Part shown: positions 7,467 through 17,281 of the stretch, in pieces
Position numbering within the stretch: position 1 is the first letter of the stretch
Layout of the letters: each line of letters begins with the position of its first letter
From: Lachnospiraceae bacterium
Lineage (GTDB): Bacteria; Bacillota; Clostridia; Lachnospirales; Lachnospiraceae
Length of the DNA: 64,000 nt
Direction of reading: 5' to 3'
Assembly (NCBI GenBank): GCA_910575775.1
Contig: CAJTEY010000021.1
Coordinates: 1-64,000 of the forward strand
Notes under the pieces: model-generated
Database searches by the model: none
What the model was told of the DNA's origin: nothing
Seen by the model: the letters and a program-made list of their open reading frames with translations, nothing else
Program-made: the position numbers and the translations under genes

Positions 7467-8636
7467 CAGATTTTTTGTTTTTGAAAGGCAAATCAGGTCG
7501 ATATCCGCCTGCGCCAGTTCATCAAAGCTCTTTCCTTTCGGCACCACCCTGCGGATAAACTCATGCCCCACTTCGATCTCCGCTTTCTGGTAAGGCGCAC
7601 TGGGGTTGCAATAGTAGATTCTTGTCCGCTGGAAGCCTTTCCCGTCCGGTCCCTTCTCGATACATTTCGGGTTCGAGAACTCGCTCCCGTTGTCCGTGAG
7701 TATCACCGGGAACAGCCTCCGAAAATCCTGTCCCCCAAGCCGCTGGTATAACTCATCGTAGATATCTATCACCGACTTTGATGTATTTGCTTCCCGCAGG
7801 AATCCCAGCATCAGCGACACGTTCACAAAGCAGACCGTCAAAAGCACTTTCCCTCCTCTGCTCCCGATCACACTGTCCATCTGCACCACCGCCGTGTCCG
7901 GGTGCTTTTCCATGTACACCTCATAGTCATGGTAGTTCCTCCCCACGCGGCATCCCCTGTCTATCTTCAGTTCCGGCTCCTTATACCTGGGGCGGTACTT
8001 CACCTTCCTCGGCAGGTCGATGTTGCGGATATCAAACAGGCACCCATCTACATAGTTGTAGAGTGTCTTTTCACTGCACATCAGTTCATCCTTGCTGTTC
8101 AGGTAGATCAGGTGGATGCTCTGCCCCTGCTTCACAAGCGGAACAAGTATCTCGTTGAGCCTTGCTATCTCCCCTTCCGTTGACAGGATACCACTCCTTG
8201 ACTCCGATATCTTCGCCGTCGCCTTCCGCTGGGCTTCCAGCGCGTCATATACGGTCTTGGTCAGCGTACATTTCTTCACTTCCCGGCATCCGTTGCACGC
8301 ATAGGGCGGCTTGAAACGGTGGGTGCATACTTCCTCCTCATACTGTTCACAATAACGGTTGCACAGCAGTTCACACTGTCTGCATGTGGGCACCAGCGGA
8401 TGCTTACATTCCCCTGTCCCGCATACTTTCTTCCACCTGCACCCTTTCCGGTATTTGCAGGTGTTATGGGGAAACACGCTGTAACCGGTATCCTGCTCCA
8501 CCGAATAGTTCCGCACTTCCTTGATGATGGTAGTCCTGTCCCTTCCAAGCCTTTTCCCGATCTCTGTAAAGGTCAGGTGTTCCTTTAACCCATTCTGTAT
8601 CTCCAGCCGGTCCTCATAGCTCAAAAACTTTGCCAT
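7455..8636 (-). pseudogene. IS30-family transposase, 3' end lost
   Basis: The start is MAKFLSYEDRLEIQNGL with GGAAAGGAGAG upstream. The N-terminal helix-turn-helix (FTEIGKRLGRDRTTIIKEV) is followed by a cysteine-rich segment and a DDE core with the first Asp in VVQMDSVIG, the second in ILTDNGSEF and Glu in YQKAEIEVGHEFIRR. Homology stops at LAQADIDL; the final residues ICLSKTKNLRFT come from foreign sequence, so the last 50 or so residues usual in the family are missing. A candidate terminal repeat (TGCAATTCAGGACTTTTACA, near 8784-8804) marks the intact end, only a few bases from the beta-mannosidase stop codon. The element is probably inactive. Confidence 0.8.
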
Positions 8637-8816
8637 CTTTTCTCTCCTTTCCCCGCCGGCTTCTCTGCTTACACATAAAAACAGGAAGAACATCTCTGCT
8701 CCTCCTGCTCCTGTATCGTCACTTTCTCTATGATGTTTTATCCTGTTTGTATCCCACTTTCCCCCTTGGGCGGGAATCTCGGTTTGCAATTCAGGACTTT
8801 TACATATTTTGCAGGA

Positions 8817-11459
8817 TCAACGTATCTGATACACCGATTTCAGGACAAACGCCGAAGCGTCCCCAGCCACGATCTCCACCCGCTTCTCCCCCGGGTTCAT
8901 GTCGAAGAAATTGTCGGAGAATTTCACATCCCCGTCAACGCCTGCTATCTCCACATTTTTCGCGTAGGCTTTCGCCGTGACAACAAGCGCATCGCCTTCC
9001 CTTCTCCAGGTCAGCTCCGGATCATGGAACGGAAAATGCTTGGGCGCCGTAAACAGGCTTGTGCCCTCAGATACCGTCCTGCCATCCTGTTCAAAGCAAT
9101 AACTTATGTAAACCTCCAACTCATCATAGGCGGAGAAATCCATTTTTTCAAGCCACAGCCCGGACAGCGGTTCCACACAGACCTCTTCCGCGCCCTCCAG
9201 AAGCGCTTCGCCGTCCGCTTTTCTTAAGCTCCATCTCACCGTGCCATCTACCCGCTCCATCGTCTCATTCGCCACATGCAGTCTGGCGGACTTCTCGATA
9301 GGCGCAGGCTGTGCCACACAGAACGGTCTCTCGGACAGTTCCCCCACCTCCTCGCAAGAAATCATCACCGGGGCAAAAGCTCTCTTCTGTGCATAATGCA
9401 GGGCCTTCCAGCGTCCGTAATAGTCTATGCCTGCCCAGGAAGCCACCGGCCAGATATCGTTTAACTGCCACACCACCGTACCCATACATCTGCCACGGTT
9501 CCTTCGGAAATGCTCAATCCCATAGCGGATGGCATCAGCCTGCAGAAGCTGGGACGCGTACAGAAGCATCTCAAAATCTGTAGGATAAAGGTAGGTCGCG
9601 GAGAGATAAGTCATAATCTTTCCGTTTGCCGCCGCGTTTCTCTGGTGCATTTCCATCACGCGGGAGAAAATATTACGATCCTCCGGCGCAGTAAAGGTCT
9701 CCACCGTCTTAAGACACGGAAAGGACTGGAACCCGAACTCGGACATGTAGCGGAAATGGTAGTTCCGATAGTCCGTGAAAGGCTTGCCGCCGTGCCAAAC
9801 ATCCCAGTAGTGGGTATCTCCCCTGTTCTCGTCCCAGGGGTTATCATAATTTCCTCCCGAGGATGGAGAGGACGGCCAATAGAACGTGACAGGGTCCTCT
9901 TCCTCCAGGATTTTCGGAATGATATACTCGAAAATCTTGATATAATCGCACTTCTGCTTGATGGAAGGCTGCCACGCCCCGTCCAGTGTCTGTGTCTCCA
10001 TCTCATTGTTACCGCACCAGATGCCAAGACAGGCGTGATGGCGGATCCTCCGCACATTGTCGCGGATCTCCGCACTGATGCTGCGCTCGAAGCTCTCATC
10101 CAGCTCGTAGGAGGCGCAGGCAAACATAAAATCCTGCCACACGATCAGCCCCAGTTCATCGCAGATATCGAAGAACCAGTCGTCTGGGTAATAGCCGCCG
10201 CCCCAGACACGGACACAGTTGTGGTGCGCCGCTGCCGCGTCCTCCAGGAGTCTGCGGGTGCGCTCAGGTGTGATGCGCGAAAAAATATTGTCCTCCGGGA
10301 TATAGTCCGCACCCATCGCAAAAATCTTCACCCCGTTTACCTCGTGGGCAAAACATTCTCCCCACTCGTCCTTGTCCGTATTCACAGTCATGGTGCGCAG
10401 GCCGATCCGGCGGCTCCACTGATCAAGCACATTGCCCGCCCCGTCAAGGAGCGTCACTTCCGCCCGGTAAAGGGGTTGTTTCCCGAAACCGTTGGGCCAC
10501 CAGCGTTCCGGGTTGTATACGGTGATGGTGTCCCAGCCGTCAGCGCAGACTTCCTTTTCTGCGCACCCTGTCTGCTCCTCCGGCTTCTGTGTGCCCCGCC
10601 TGGAAGACTTCGCCCCAACCAGTACGCCGTCCGGATCATAAAGAGCCGTGCGAATCTCATATCCGTTCCCGTCTGTGAAATCCTCGATCTCCACGGCATA
10701 TATGATGTCAACCTCATTTCCAGCCGCTATGTTATGACTTATGTCAACCAACTTTTTCTCTGGAGCCTGATCACTCTCTGATGCAGAGACAATGCCCCCC
10801 TGCTTGTCCGTGTCTTTCTCCACAGTTTTCCCTGCCGTGCTCCAGTTTTGCGTTATGTAAACCTGTCCGATCCGCGCCATTTTCCCCGATAAAACCGACA
10901 CCTCCCGGAATATCCCCGCATCGGGCAGTCTCGGGCCCCAATCCCAGCCGAACATGCAGTGCGCCTTTCGCAGATGGGGAAATCCCCGCATGGCGTCTGT
11001 AGATCCGCCCGTAAATACCTTCTGATTCTCCTCCTCTATATAACGGGTAGGCGATGCAATCTCCACACGGAGCATATTCTGTCCAACCCTCGCCGTATCT
11101 TCTATGGAAAATTCCCAGATACGGTGCATATTGTCCGCATGTCCCAAAAGAACGTCATTCAGGTAAATATCCGCCAGCGTGTCGATGCCGTCAAAACGGA
11201 GCAGCAGGAAATCCCCCGCAAGCTGTTCCTCCCTGAGAGAAAAATCCGTCTCAAATATAAAGTCGTTGTCCATAAGGGGAAGCGCGGTAAGCTCATTCAT
11301 CCTGTCGTAAGGGTCGGGCATAAGCCCCTGCTGTAAAAGGTTACCGTAGACAGAGCCTGGAATCGCAACCGGAAGGGCCTGTCCGTTCACTCCATACACA
11401 TCCTGATCCCCCACGATCCACATCTGCCACCTGTCACCGTTTAAAGTCATTTTTTCCAT
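8817..11459 (-). CDS. Beta-mannosidase, GH2 family
   Basis: This 880-residue cytoplasmic enzyme should release terminal beta-mannose from manno-oligosaccharides. It has the GH2 order: jelly-roll N-terminal domain, Ig-like domain, TIM barrel, and C-terminal Ig-like domains. Diagnostic motifs are FGWDWGPRLPDAG near residue 175, the acid/base Glu in WCGNNEMET (about residue 485) and the nucleophile Glu in SEFGFQSFP (about 574). A low-complexity charged insertion (around residues 210-235) interrupts the second domain and is unlike the core family. There is no signal peptide. It stands alone, 180 bp after an IS30 remnant. Confidence 0.93.
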   Translation of the reverse strand: MEKMTLNGDRWQMWIVGDQDVYGVNGQALPVAIPGSVYGNLLQQGLMPDPYDRMNELTALPLMDNDFIFETDFSLREEQLAGDFLLLRFDGIDTLADIYLNDVLLGHADNMHRIWEFSIEDTARVGQNMLRVEIASPTRYIEEENQKVFTGGSTDAMRGFPHLRKAHCMFGWDWGPRLPDAGIFREVSVLSGKMARIGQVYITQNWSTAGKTVEKDTDKQGGIVSASESDQAPEKKLVDISHNIAAGNEVDIIYAVEIEDFTDGNGYEIRTALYDPDGVLVGAKSSRRGTQKPEEQTGCAEKEVCADGWDTITVYNPERWWPNGFGKQPLYRAEVTLLDGAGNVLDQWSRRIGLRTMTVNTDKDEWGECFAHEVNGVKIFAMGADYIPEDNIFSRITPERTRRLLEDAAAAHHNCVRVWGGGYYPDDWFFDICDELGLIVWQDFMFACASYELDESFERSISAEIRDNVRRIRHHACLGIWCGNNEMETQTLDGAWQPSIKQKCDYIKIFEYIIPKILEEEDPVTFYWPSSPSSGGNYDNPWDENRGDTHYWDVWHGGKPFTDYRNYHFRYMSEFGFQSFPCLKTVETFTAPEDRNIFSRVMEMHQRNAAANGKIMTYLSATYLYPTDFEMLLYASQLLQADAIRYGIEHFRRNRGRCMGTVVWQLNDIWPVASWAGIDYYGRWKALHYAQKRAFAPVMISCEEVGELSERPFCVAQPAPIEKSARLHVANETMERVDGTVRWSLRKADGEALLEGAEEVCVEPLSGLWLEKMDFSAYDELEVYISYCFEQDGRTVSEGTSLFTAPKHFPFHDPELTWRREGDALVVTAKAYAKNVEIAGVDGDVKFSDNFFDMNPGEKRVEIVAGDASAFVLKSVYQIR

Positions 11460-11718
11460 CTGTTTTCTCCCACTCTCTTATTTTTCAGTCCTTTCGGGCA
11501 GCTTCTTTTCCCCTCAACATACACCTGCCTTTGTACGGCAGATGCATGTATCGTATCACATTTCCTGTATGCGCGGCAATATCTTCTTCCGATCCTTCGT
11601 CCACTTTGTTCCCTTTTCTTTTTCGCAGAAATATGGTATCGTACAAAGGAAGCCACAAACGGCGGCAGAAACACGATATGACTACAAATTGTAAACGCAA
11701 GAAAGGGGAATGCTGCCC

Positions 11719-11979
11719 ATGAGCCATCAAAACGATAAAGAAAAGCAGCCAAACCATAAAAAAACGCCGAAACAGATCGGGGCGCTCATCTGCGTCTTTC
11801 TTCTGGTCGGCATGTATATCGGCGCGTTCATTGTGTCCTGTCTGGATCTGGGAGATTCCGGGCGGCTTTTCGCCGGGTGCCTGGTCGCCACCATCGGCGT
11901 GCCGATTCTGCTCTGGCTGTTTTTGTGGTGCCTGGAGCGGATGAAAAAATCACCGTCTGAAAGCAGCGAGTCCGAGTAA
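11719..11979 (+). CDS. Small two-span membrane protein (86 aa)
   Basis: The start is at MSHQNDKEKQPNHK because AAGGGG lies 10 nt upstream; an ATG nine bases earlier is too close to it. The charged N-terminus is followed by two membrane helices (about residues 18-40 and 46-68) with an inside-positive pattern and an acidic serine-rich tail (SPSESSESE). I recognise no named family. It is a lone plus-strand gene between the beta-mannosidase and a decayed metallophosphoesterase. Confidence 0.65.
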   Translation: MSHQNDKEKQPNHKKTPKQIGALICVFLLVGMYIGAFIVSCLDLGDSGRLFAGCLVATIGVPILLWLFLWCLERMKKSPSESSESE

Positions 11980-11991
11980 ATCCGCGTTTCG

Positions 11992-12612
11992 CTATTTGGC
12001 TGGCAGGATATTCCCTTCCACAATTTCCGATATATTTAAAAACCGAAACGGGTATCTCGTCATACCAATACCATCACTGACATACATCTGTAAGGGCGTA
12101 GAGGTTTCTATCTTTTGGGCAGGATAGAAGCCTTTCTGAAATGTTCCAGAACCTTCTGGAAGCAATTTAGAAGTGACAAACGGTATCGTCACCTGCCCTC
12201 CGTGCGTATGTCCGGACAGCAAAAAACTGTCGCTTTCGCTCTCTATAAATTTGGAAATGACGGGGTCATGTGACGCAATGACATAGAAGTAATCGCTTTC
12301 AATCGTATATAACGACGGATCCGTCCACCCCATCAGGTACTCATCATAGCCCCAGATTGTAATGCCATACGCTTCAGACAAACGATTTTCATCATTCAGC
12401 AATTCAAATCCGCACGAAGACATAAATTCTTCATAGATACGGACTGCTCCGCCCCCATAATCATGATTTCCCCAAACAGCATATTTGCCGGCAGCCGCTT
12501 GAATTTCCGACAGCCTCTCCTCCAGATATTCCATATCAAGAGAATTGCGGTCGCGCGCGTAATTATCCAGCAAATCACCGCCGAAAATAACAAAATCTGC
12601 GCGTCTTAGTTC
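11992..12612 (-). pseudogene. Metallophosphoesterase, N-terminus missing
   Basis: Calcineurin-like motifs are clear: FGGDLLDN, WGNHDYGGG, ASHDP and SGHTHGGQV. These bind the metal pair in YkuE-type membrane phosphoesterases. The first motif (DxH) and the usual N-terminal membrane anchor, about 90 residues, are absent. The frame runs straight into the 3' end of tcdA with no ATG or ribosome site; the only starts are TTG codons inside the domain. A deletion that joined the gene to tcdA is the simplest explanation, and without the DxH ligands it should be inactive. Confidence 0.8.
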
Positions 12613-12613
12613 C

Positions 12614-13435
12614 TTAGCGTCCCCTTCCCGCCAGATCCTTCACCACCTCCCCCGCAATGATAAGCCCCACCACGGAAGGAACAAAGGCTATACTTCCAGG
12701 AAGCGGTTTTTTTCGCGCACCAGGAGCCGTTTCTTCTGCTCCCCCGGTGCTTCCGGCCACCTTCTCTTCGGTTCGCTTCGCCATAGCGTCACCCGAAAAG
12801 TGCTCCTCCATGCCTTCCTCCCGCAAATTGTCCACAGCATATGCCAGGGTAACCGGCTCTTCCTCCGAATACACCACTTTCAGATGTTCCACATGCCGCT
12901 TTTTCAGCTCCCTGCGCATCACACGGGCGAGAGGGCACACTTTCGTCTCATAGATATCCGCCACCCGGAAAGCGGAGGCGTCCAGCTTATTGCCCGCCCC
13001 CATGCTGCTGATCACCGGCACGCCCGCATCTTTCGCCCGCATCACCAGCTCGATCTTCGCCGTCACGGTGTCCACTGCATCCACTACATAATCATATTCA
13101 CTGAAAGGAAAACGATCCGCATTTTCCGGCAGGAAAAAGCAGGGATAAACACGCACCACCGCATCCTGGTTGATGGAGAGAATCCGCTCCCGCATCACTT
13201 CGGTCTTCTCTCTTCCCACCGTCTCCCGTGTGGCAATGATCTGCCGGTTGATATTGGAGAGCGCTACCTTGTCCTTGTCAATCAGATCAAGTGCGCCCAC
13301 GCCGCTGCGGGCCAGAGCCTCGCACACATAGCCGCCCACGCCGCCCACGCCAAACACCGCTACACGGGAATGGGAAAGCCTGTCCATCGCGGCCGCACCC
13401 AAAAGCATCTCTGTTCTGCAAAATTCTTCCTTCAT
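12614..13435 (-). CDS. tcdA: tRNA threonylcarbamoyladenosine dehydratase
   Basis: This is an E1/ThiF-fold enzyme that cyclises t6A at position 37 of ANN-decoding tRNAs (TcdA/CsdL). The nucleotide-binding loop is VFGVGGVGGYVCEAL (about residue 28), followed by DLIDKDKVALSNINRQ, which holds the family's Asp and Arg. The segment YVVDAVDTVTAKIELV and MGAGNKLD are typical. A low-complexity insertion of about 35 residues (EEHFSGDAMAKRTEEKV and on) precedes the conserved PGSIAFVPSVVGLIIAGEV. The length of 273 residues fits the family. It sits head to tail with the phosphoesterase scar. Confidence 0.9.
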   Translation of the reverse strand: MKEEFCRTEMLLGAAAMDRLSHSRVAVFGVGGVGGYVCEALARSGVGALDLIDKDKVALSNINRQIIATRETVGREKTEVMRERILSINQDAVVRVYPCFFLPENADRFPFSEYDYVVDAVDTVTAKIELVMRAKDAGVPVISSMGAGNKLDASAFRVADIYETKVCPLARVMRRELKKRHVEHLKVVYSEEEPVTLAYAVDNLREEGMEEHFSGDAMAKRTEEKVAGSTGGAEETAPGARKKPLPGSIAFVPSVVGLIIAGEVVKDLAGRGR

Positions 13436-13472
13436 AATTTTATTCCTCTTCGTTTATGCTTCTATTGGCAGT

Positions 13473-13508
13473 AAAATAGCGCCCCGATCTGACATAAAAG
13501 GCGCTATT
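13473..13508 (-). terminator. Intrinsic terminator
   Basis: AATAGCGCC / GGCGCTATT inverted repeat followed by TTTT on the minus strand. It lies downstream of the small membrane-protein pair and upstream of tcdA. Confidence 0.6.
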
Positions 13509-13536
13509 CCCAATTTATAAGTATTCACTTTTGTTT

Positions 13537-13980
13537 TTAATCGTCCGATTTTCTTTTCGCAAGACCATAACCGCCAAATGCGCCCGCACAGACGCCTCCA
13601 ACTGCATATATTACTTTTTCCATAACTTCTGTATCATCTCTCAATAAGATAATAACCACAACGAAAAAAATCATTGCCACTATCATAGATAAAAAAGTAA
13701 ATAACTTTTTGTGAAACTTTTCTGTATAGCTCTTCTGCATCTCCTGCGATGCACCCTCTAAAAATTGGGAAATATGCTCCGGGGTCAGCTTTTTCATCAC
13801 AACCGCTTCAGGAGGAGAAGCAAAACTTCTCAACTGAACAGATGATATCATCATACGTTCTAATGTCTTTCTATGTTCTGGCGGAACGCTGTCTAAAACC
13901 TCTTCCAATTCTGCCTCTATTTCTTTTCCGTCTTCTGAGTAACTCAGACGTCTCTTCTCTGTCTTTGACAATCTGTTCAT
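13537..13980 (-). CDS. DUF2335-like membrane protein (147 aa)
   Basis: Residues 1-85 are soluble and charged and include the pattern SVQLRSFASPPEAVVMKKLTPEH, which resembles DUF2335 proteins (a proline-rich loop before helices). Two membrane helices follow (about residues 93-113 and 122-138). The tail is basic. It starts 2 nt after the stop of the small upstream gene, so the two form an operon with its own terminator. Function unknown; such pairs occur on accessory DNA. Confidence 0.65.
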   Translation of the reverse strand: MNRLSKTEKRRLSYSEDGKEIEAELEEVLDSVPPEHRKTLERMMISSVQLRSFASPPEAVVMKKLTPEHISQFLEGASQEMQKSYTEKFHKKLFTFLSMIVAMIFFVVVIILLRDDTEVMEKVIYAVGGVCAGAFGGYGLAKRKSDD

Positions 13981-13982
13981 TT

Positions 13983-14186
13983 TCAGCCATGATCTTCTCC
14001 TCCTTCGATTAAACCATGAACTATCATGGCAGACATAGATTTAATCGCGCCCTGCATATGTTTTGAAATATCTCTGCTTATTGCTTGAGAGACATATACC
14101 TGAACTTCCGCTTCTTGGTGTTTGGGTAATTGAGGTTTATAACCTCGATATAAATTTGATTCTCTTTTCTCCTTCGTTAAATACAT
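13983..14186 (-). CDS. Small partner protein (67 aa)
   Basis: The start is MYLTKEKRESNLY, placed 6-7 nt after AAAGGAGG. The protein is soluble and has an amphipathic helix near residues 30-55 (SQAISRDISKHMQGAIKSM). It ends 2 nt before the DUF2335-like membrane protein gene, so the two are cotranscribed and probably work together. I recognise no family. Confidence 0.6.
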   Translation of the reverse strand: MYLTKEKRESNLYRGYKPQLPKHQEAEVQVYVSQAISRDISKHMQGAIKSMSAMIVHGLIEGGEDHG

Positions 14187-14438
14187 ATTAAATCCTCCTT
14201 TTCGCATAGGCACCTCCTAATATAAGAGTATGCCCAAGAGTTAGGAATTTGTGTATTAAAAATGCAACAGCTTTCTATCGCAAAATACTTTATATTTAAA
14301 TTATAACATACTTTTCAAAATAAATCTGCATTCTGTTATTCAATACAATCCTCTTATCCTCATGTCTGCTTAATAGGCTTATTATATCCTTAAACTTGCA
14401 TATTTTCAATCCATTTTTGCTCTTCCTGCATCATCGCC

Positions 14439-15812
14439 CTAAAGCTCTACCATATGGTCAGACTTTTCTCCGCAATTCAACCTGCAGTAAAGCGTCACAT
14501 ACATCGTCACAAAACATGCCACCCCGCCGATCGCATTGGAGACCGGCTCCGCCAGAAACACACCGTCCACGCCAAACCCGAACCTGGGCAGGAGCACCGT
14601 CAGCGGCGCGACGATCACCGCTTTGCGAAGCAGCGAGAAAAAAATGGCGTGGCGCGAGTCCCCCAGTGCCGTGAATGCGGACTGTCCCGTAAACTGAAAC
14701 GCCATAAAGAAGAAGCCGAAAAAATATAGGCGCATGGCTCCCACTCCCGCTTCGATCATGGCGGGATCCTCTGTAAATACTGATAACAGCAGATGCGGAC
14801 TCAGGATCACCAAAAGCCATGCCAGGAGCGTATATAGGATTCCCAGAGCGGCAGTAAACCGAATCCCCTGCCGTACTCTTTCATACGCCTTCGCGCCGTA
14901 ATTATATCCCAGTACAGGCTGCGCGCCGCTCGAGATCCCGCTGACGGGCAGGGCAAGAATCTCTCTGGTGGAATTGATCACCGTCATTACACCCACATAA
15001 AGATCGCCGCCATACATTTTCAGCGTTGCGTTGCAAACCACCTGCACCAGACAGTTCGTCCCCTGCATGATAAATCCGGACATGCCAAGCGCCATGATCT
15101 CCTTTGCCAGTTTCCCGTCCACCCGCAGATCCGTCTTTTTCATGGGAAGCAGCGCCTTTTTCCCTGTCAGAAACCAAAGCACCCAGATGCAGGAAACCGC
15201 CTGACTGATCACCGTGGCAAGCGCCGCACCGCCCACGCCCATGTGAAGCCCGAAGATAAAAATGGGATCCAGTATCAGATTCAACGCTGCTCCTAACAGG
15301 GTGGTCATCATGCCCATGCGGGGAAATCCCTGCGCATTGATAAACCCGTTTAACCCCGTAGCAAGCATGGTAAACGGCGTCCCCCACAGATAAATTTTCA
15401 GGTACGCATCAGCATACACATAGGAGGCATCGCTTGCGCCGAACAGATAGAGCACCGGTTTGCGAAACAGATAACAGAGAAAAAACATCACCACCGATGT
15501 GCCAAGCAGGAGGGAAAACGTATTACCTAGAATTTTCCCTGCCCGTTCTTCCTGTCCTGCCCCTCTGGCAATGGAAAAGAGCGGCGTGCCGCCTGTCCCG
15601 AACAAAAAGGTGAGCGCCGCAATCAGAGTCGTCAGCGGGAACGCCAGACCAATGCCGGTTAACGCCATGCTGTCGGCCCCCGGCAGATGCCCGATATAGA
15701 TACGGTCTACCACATTATATAAAAGCTGTACAAGCTGTGCCAAAATCAAAGGTAGGGACTGTGCAACAATATTCTGCCAGACCTTACCCTGTGAAAAATC
15801 AGCGGACTGCAT
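14439..15812 (-). CDS. MATE family multidrug exporter
   Basis: About 457 residues with twelve hydrophobic helices arranged as two repeats of six. The first helix carries LPLILAQLVQLLYNVVDRIYIG, typical of the MepA/NorM branch that exports cations and drugs in exchange for Na+ or H+. The start MQSADFSQG follows AAAAGGAG at good spacing; an ATG nine codons upstream lacks a ribosome site. It stands alone; the substrate cannot be told from sequence. Confidence 0.9.
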   Translation of the reverse strand: MQSADFSQGKVWQNIVAQSLPLILAQLVQLLYNVVDRIYIGHLPGADSMALTGIGLAFPLTTLIAALTFLFGTGGTPLFSIARGAGQEERAGKILGNTFSLLLGTSVVMFFLCYLFRKPVLYLFGASDASYVYADAYLKIYLWGTPFTMLATGLNGFINAQGFPRMGMMTTLLGAALNLILDPIFIFGLHMGVGGAALATVISQAVSCIWVLWFLTGKKALLPMKKTDLRVDGKLAKEIMALGMSGFIMQGTNCLVQVVCNATLKMYGGDLYVGVMTVINSTREILALPVSGISSGAQPVLGYNYGAKAYERVRQGIRFTAALGILYTLLAWLLVILSPHLLLSVFTEDPAMIEAGVGAMRLYFFGFFFMAFQFTGQSAFTALGDSRHAIFFSLLRKAVIVAPLTVLLPRFGFGVDGVFLAEPVSNAIGGVACFVTMYVTLYCRLNCGEKSDHMVEL

Positions 15813-15889
15813 TGATATACTCCTTTTATGATCGCTCATTGCTGTGATACGCGGACATCTTCATCGCCTAAAATTCTTTCCAAATATAT

Positions 15890-15919
15890 TTTACCCTGCC
15901 ATCCATTTTATGATATAAT
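15890..15919 (+). promoter_or_regulatory. Promoter of flavodiiron gene
   Basis: TTTACC, an 18-bp spacer and TATAAT, about 140 bp ahead of the flavodiiron start. The leader between is GC-rich in its second half and could fold, but I see no known riboswitch. Confidence 0.45.
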
Positions 15920-16059
15920 CTACGCGATGGCAATAAGCAGTGCACATTCATTCAGATAAACTGGCAGGCAGAGACAGCCTGCAAAGCAGTAATTGCCAAT
16001 GGCATGAACTGCGCGGGCGGGCACTGCGAATATATTATATTTAAAAAGGAGACACCACA

Positions 16060-17217
16060 ATGCAGATCACAAATGACATTCGCTACATAGGCGTAAACGA
16101 CCATGACATCGACCTCTTTGAGGGACAGTACACCGTAGAGAACGGGATGGCCTACAATTCCTATGTGATTCTGGATGAAAAAATCGCCGTGATGGATACG
16201 GTGGACACCAACTTTGAGGAGGAATGGCTGGAGAACCTGAAAGCTGTGCTGGACGGGCGCACCCCGGATTACCTGATCGTACAGCACATGGAGCCTGACC
16301 ACTCCGCCAGCATAGATATTTTTACAAAAAATTACCCGGAGGCGCTTATCGTGGCATCCGCCCCTGCTTTCACCATGATGAAACAGTTTTTCGGCACAGA
16401 CTACGCAGACAGACGCCAGATCATCAAAGAGGGCGATTCCCTCTCCTTAGGGACACACACCCTGCAGTTCGTGGCTGCGCCGATGGTGCACTGGCCGGAA
16501 GTCATGGTCACCTATGACGCTCACGACAAGGTACTCTTCTCCGCAGACGGTTTCGGCAAGTTCGGCGCACTCGATGCGGACGAGGACTGGGCCTGCGAAG
16601 CGCGACGCTACTACTTCGGCATTGTGGGCAAATTCGGCATGCAGGTGCAGAATCTTTTGAAAAAGGCCGCAGCCCTTGACATTCAGATCATCTGTCCGCT
16701 GCACGGCCCTGTTTTAAAGGAGAATTTGGAATATTATGTAAACCTTTATCAGACATGGTCCTCCTACGGCGTAGAGTCTGAAGGCATTATGATCGCCTAC
16801 ACATCCGTCTACGGCCACACCCGTGCGGCCGCTGAACTGCTGGCAGAAAAGCTGACCGCCAAAGGCTGTCCGAAGGTTGTCGTTGCTGACCTTGCCAGGG
16901 AAGATATGGCGGAGTGTGTGGAAGACGCGTTCCGCTACGGCAAACTGGTGCTTGCCACCACCACCTACAACGCGGAAATGTTCCCCTTCATGCGGGAATT
17001 TATCGACGAGCTGATCTCCCACAGCTACCAGAACCGCACCATCGCCCTGATGGAGAACGGCACCTGGGCGCCTATGGCGGCAAAGGCCATGCGGGCCAGA
17101 CTGGAAGGCTGTAAGGATATCACCTTTGCGGAAAATGCGGTGCAGATCCGCTCCGCATTGAACGAGGAAAATGTGGCACAGATCGAGGCGCTGGCGGAAG
17201 AGCTGATGTCGAAGTAA
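16060..17217 (+). CDS. fprA: Flavodiiron protein (FprA type)
   Basis: This cytoplasmic enzyme reduces O2 to water and/or NO to N2O and protects strict anaerobes. Residues 1-240 are a beta-lactamase-like diiron domain with ligands H76-x-E78-x-D80-H81, H144, D163 and H215, all present. Residues 244-385 are a flavodoxin domain starting IMIAYTSVYGHTRAAAELL. There is no C-terminal rubredoxin or flavin reductase, so electrons must come from separate partners. AAAAAGGAG precedes ATG and a strong terminator follows. Confidence 0.95.
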   Translation: MQITNDIRYIGVNDHDIDLFEGQYTVENGMAYNSYVILDEKIAVMDTVDTNFEEEWLENLKAVLDGRTPDYLIVQHMEPDHSASIDIFTKNYPEALIVASAPAFTMMKQFFGTDYADRRQIIKEGDSLSLGTHTLQFVAAPMVHWPEVMVTYDAHDKVLFSADGFGKFGALDADEDWACEARRYYFGIVGKFGMQVQNLLKKAAALDIQIICPLHGPVLKENLEYYVNLYQTWSSYGVESEGIMIAYTSVYGHTRAAAELLAEKLTAKGCPKVVVADLAREDMAECVEDAFRYGKLVLATTTYNAEMFPFMREFIDELISHSYQNRTIALMENGTWAPMAAKAMRARLEGCKDITFAENAVQIRSALNEENVAQIEALAEELMSK

Positions 17218-17227
17218 CGGCAGACTC

Positions 17228-17266
17228 ATGTCTGGGGAGGTGCTTTCGTTCTCCCCAGACATTTTC
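17228..17266 (+). terminator. fprA terminator
   Basis: ATGTCTGGGGA pairs with TCCCCAGACAT, followed by TTTTCT on the plus strand, 10 bp after the fprA stop. Confidence 0.8.
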
Positions 17267-17281
17267 TATACGGTGCAGGGA

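Noticed and set aside
9510..10781. Plus-strand open frame of 423 codons
   Set aside because: Antisense shadow of the beta-mannosidase gene; no ribosome site and no recognisable protein.
15952..16302. Minus-strand open frame ahead of and over fprA
   Set aside because: Overlaps the fprA promoter leader and coding start on the opposite strand; no ribosome site.
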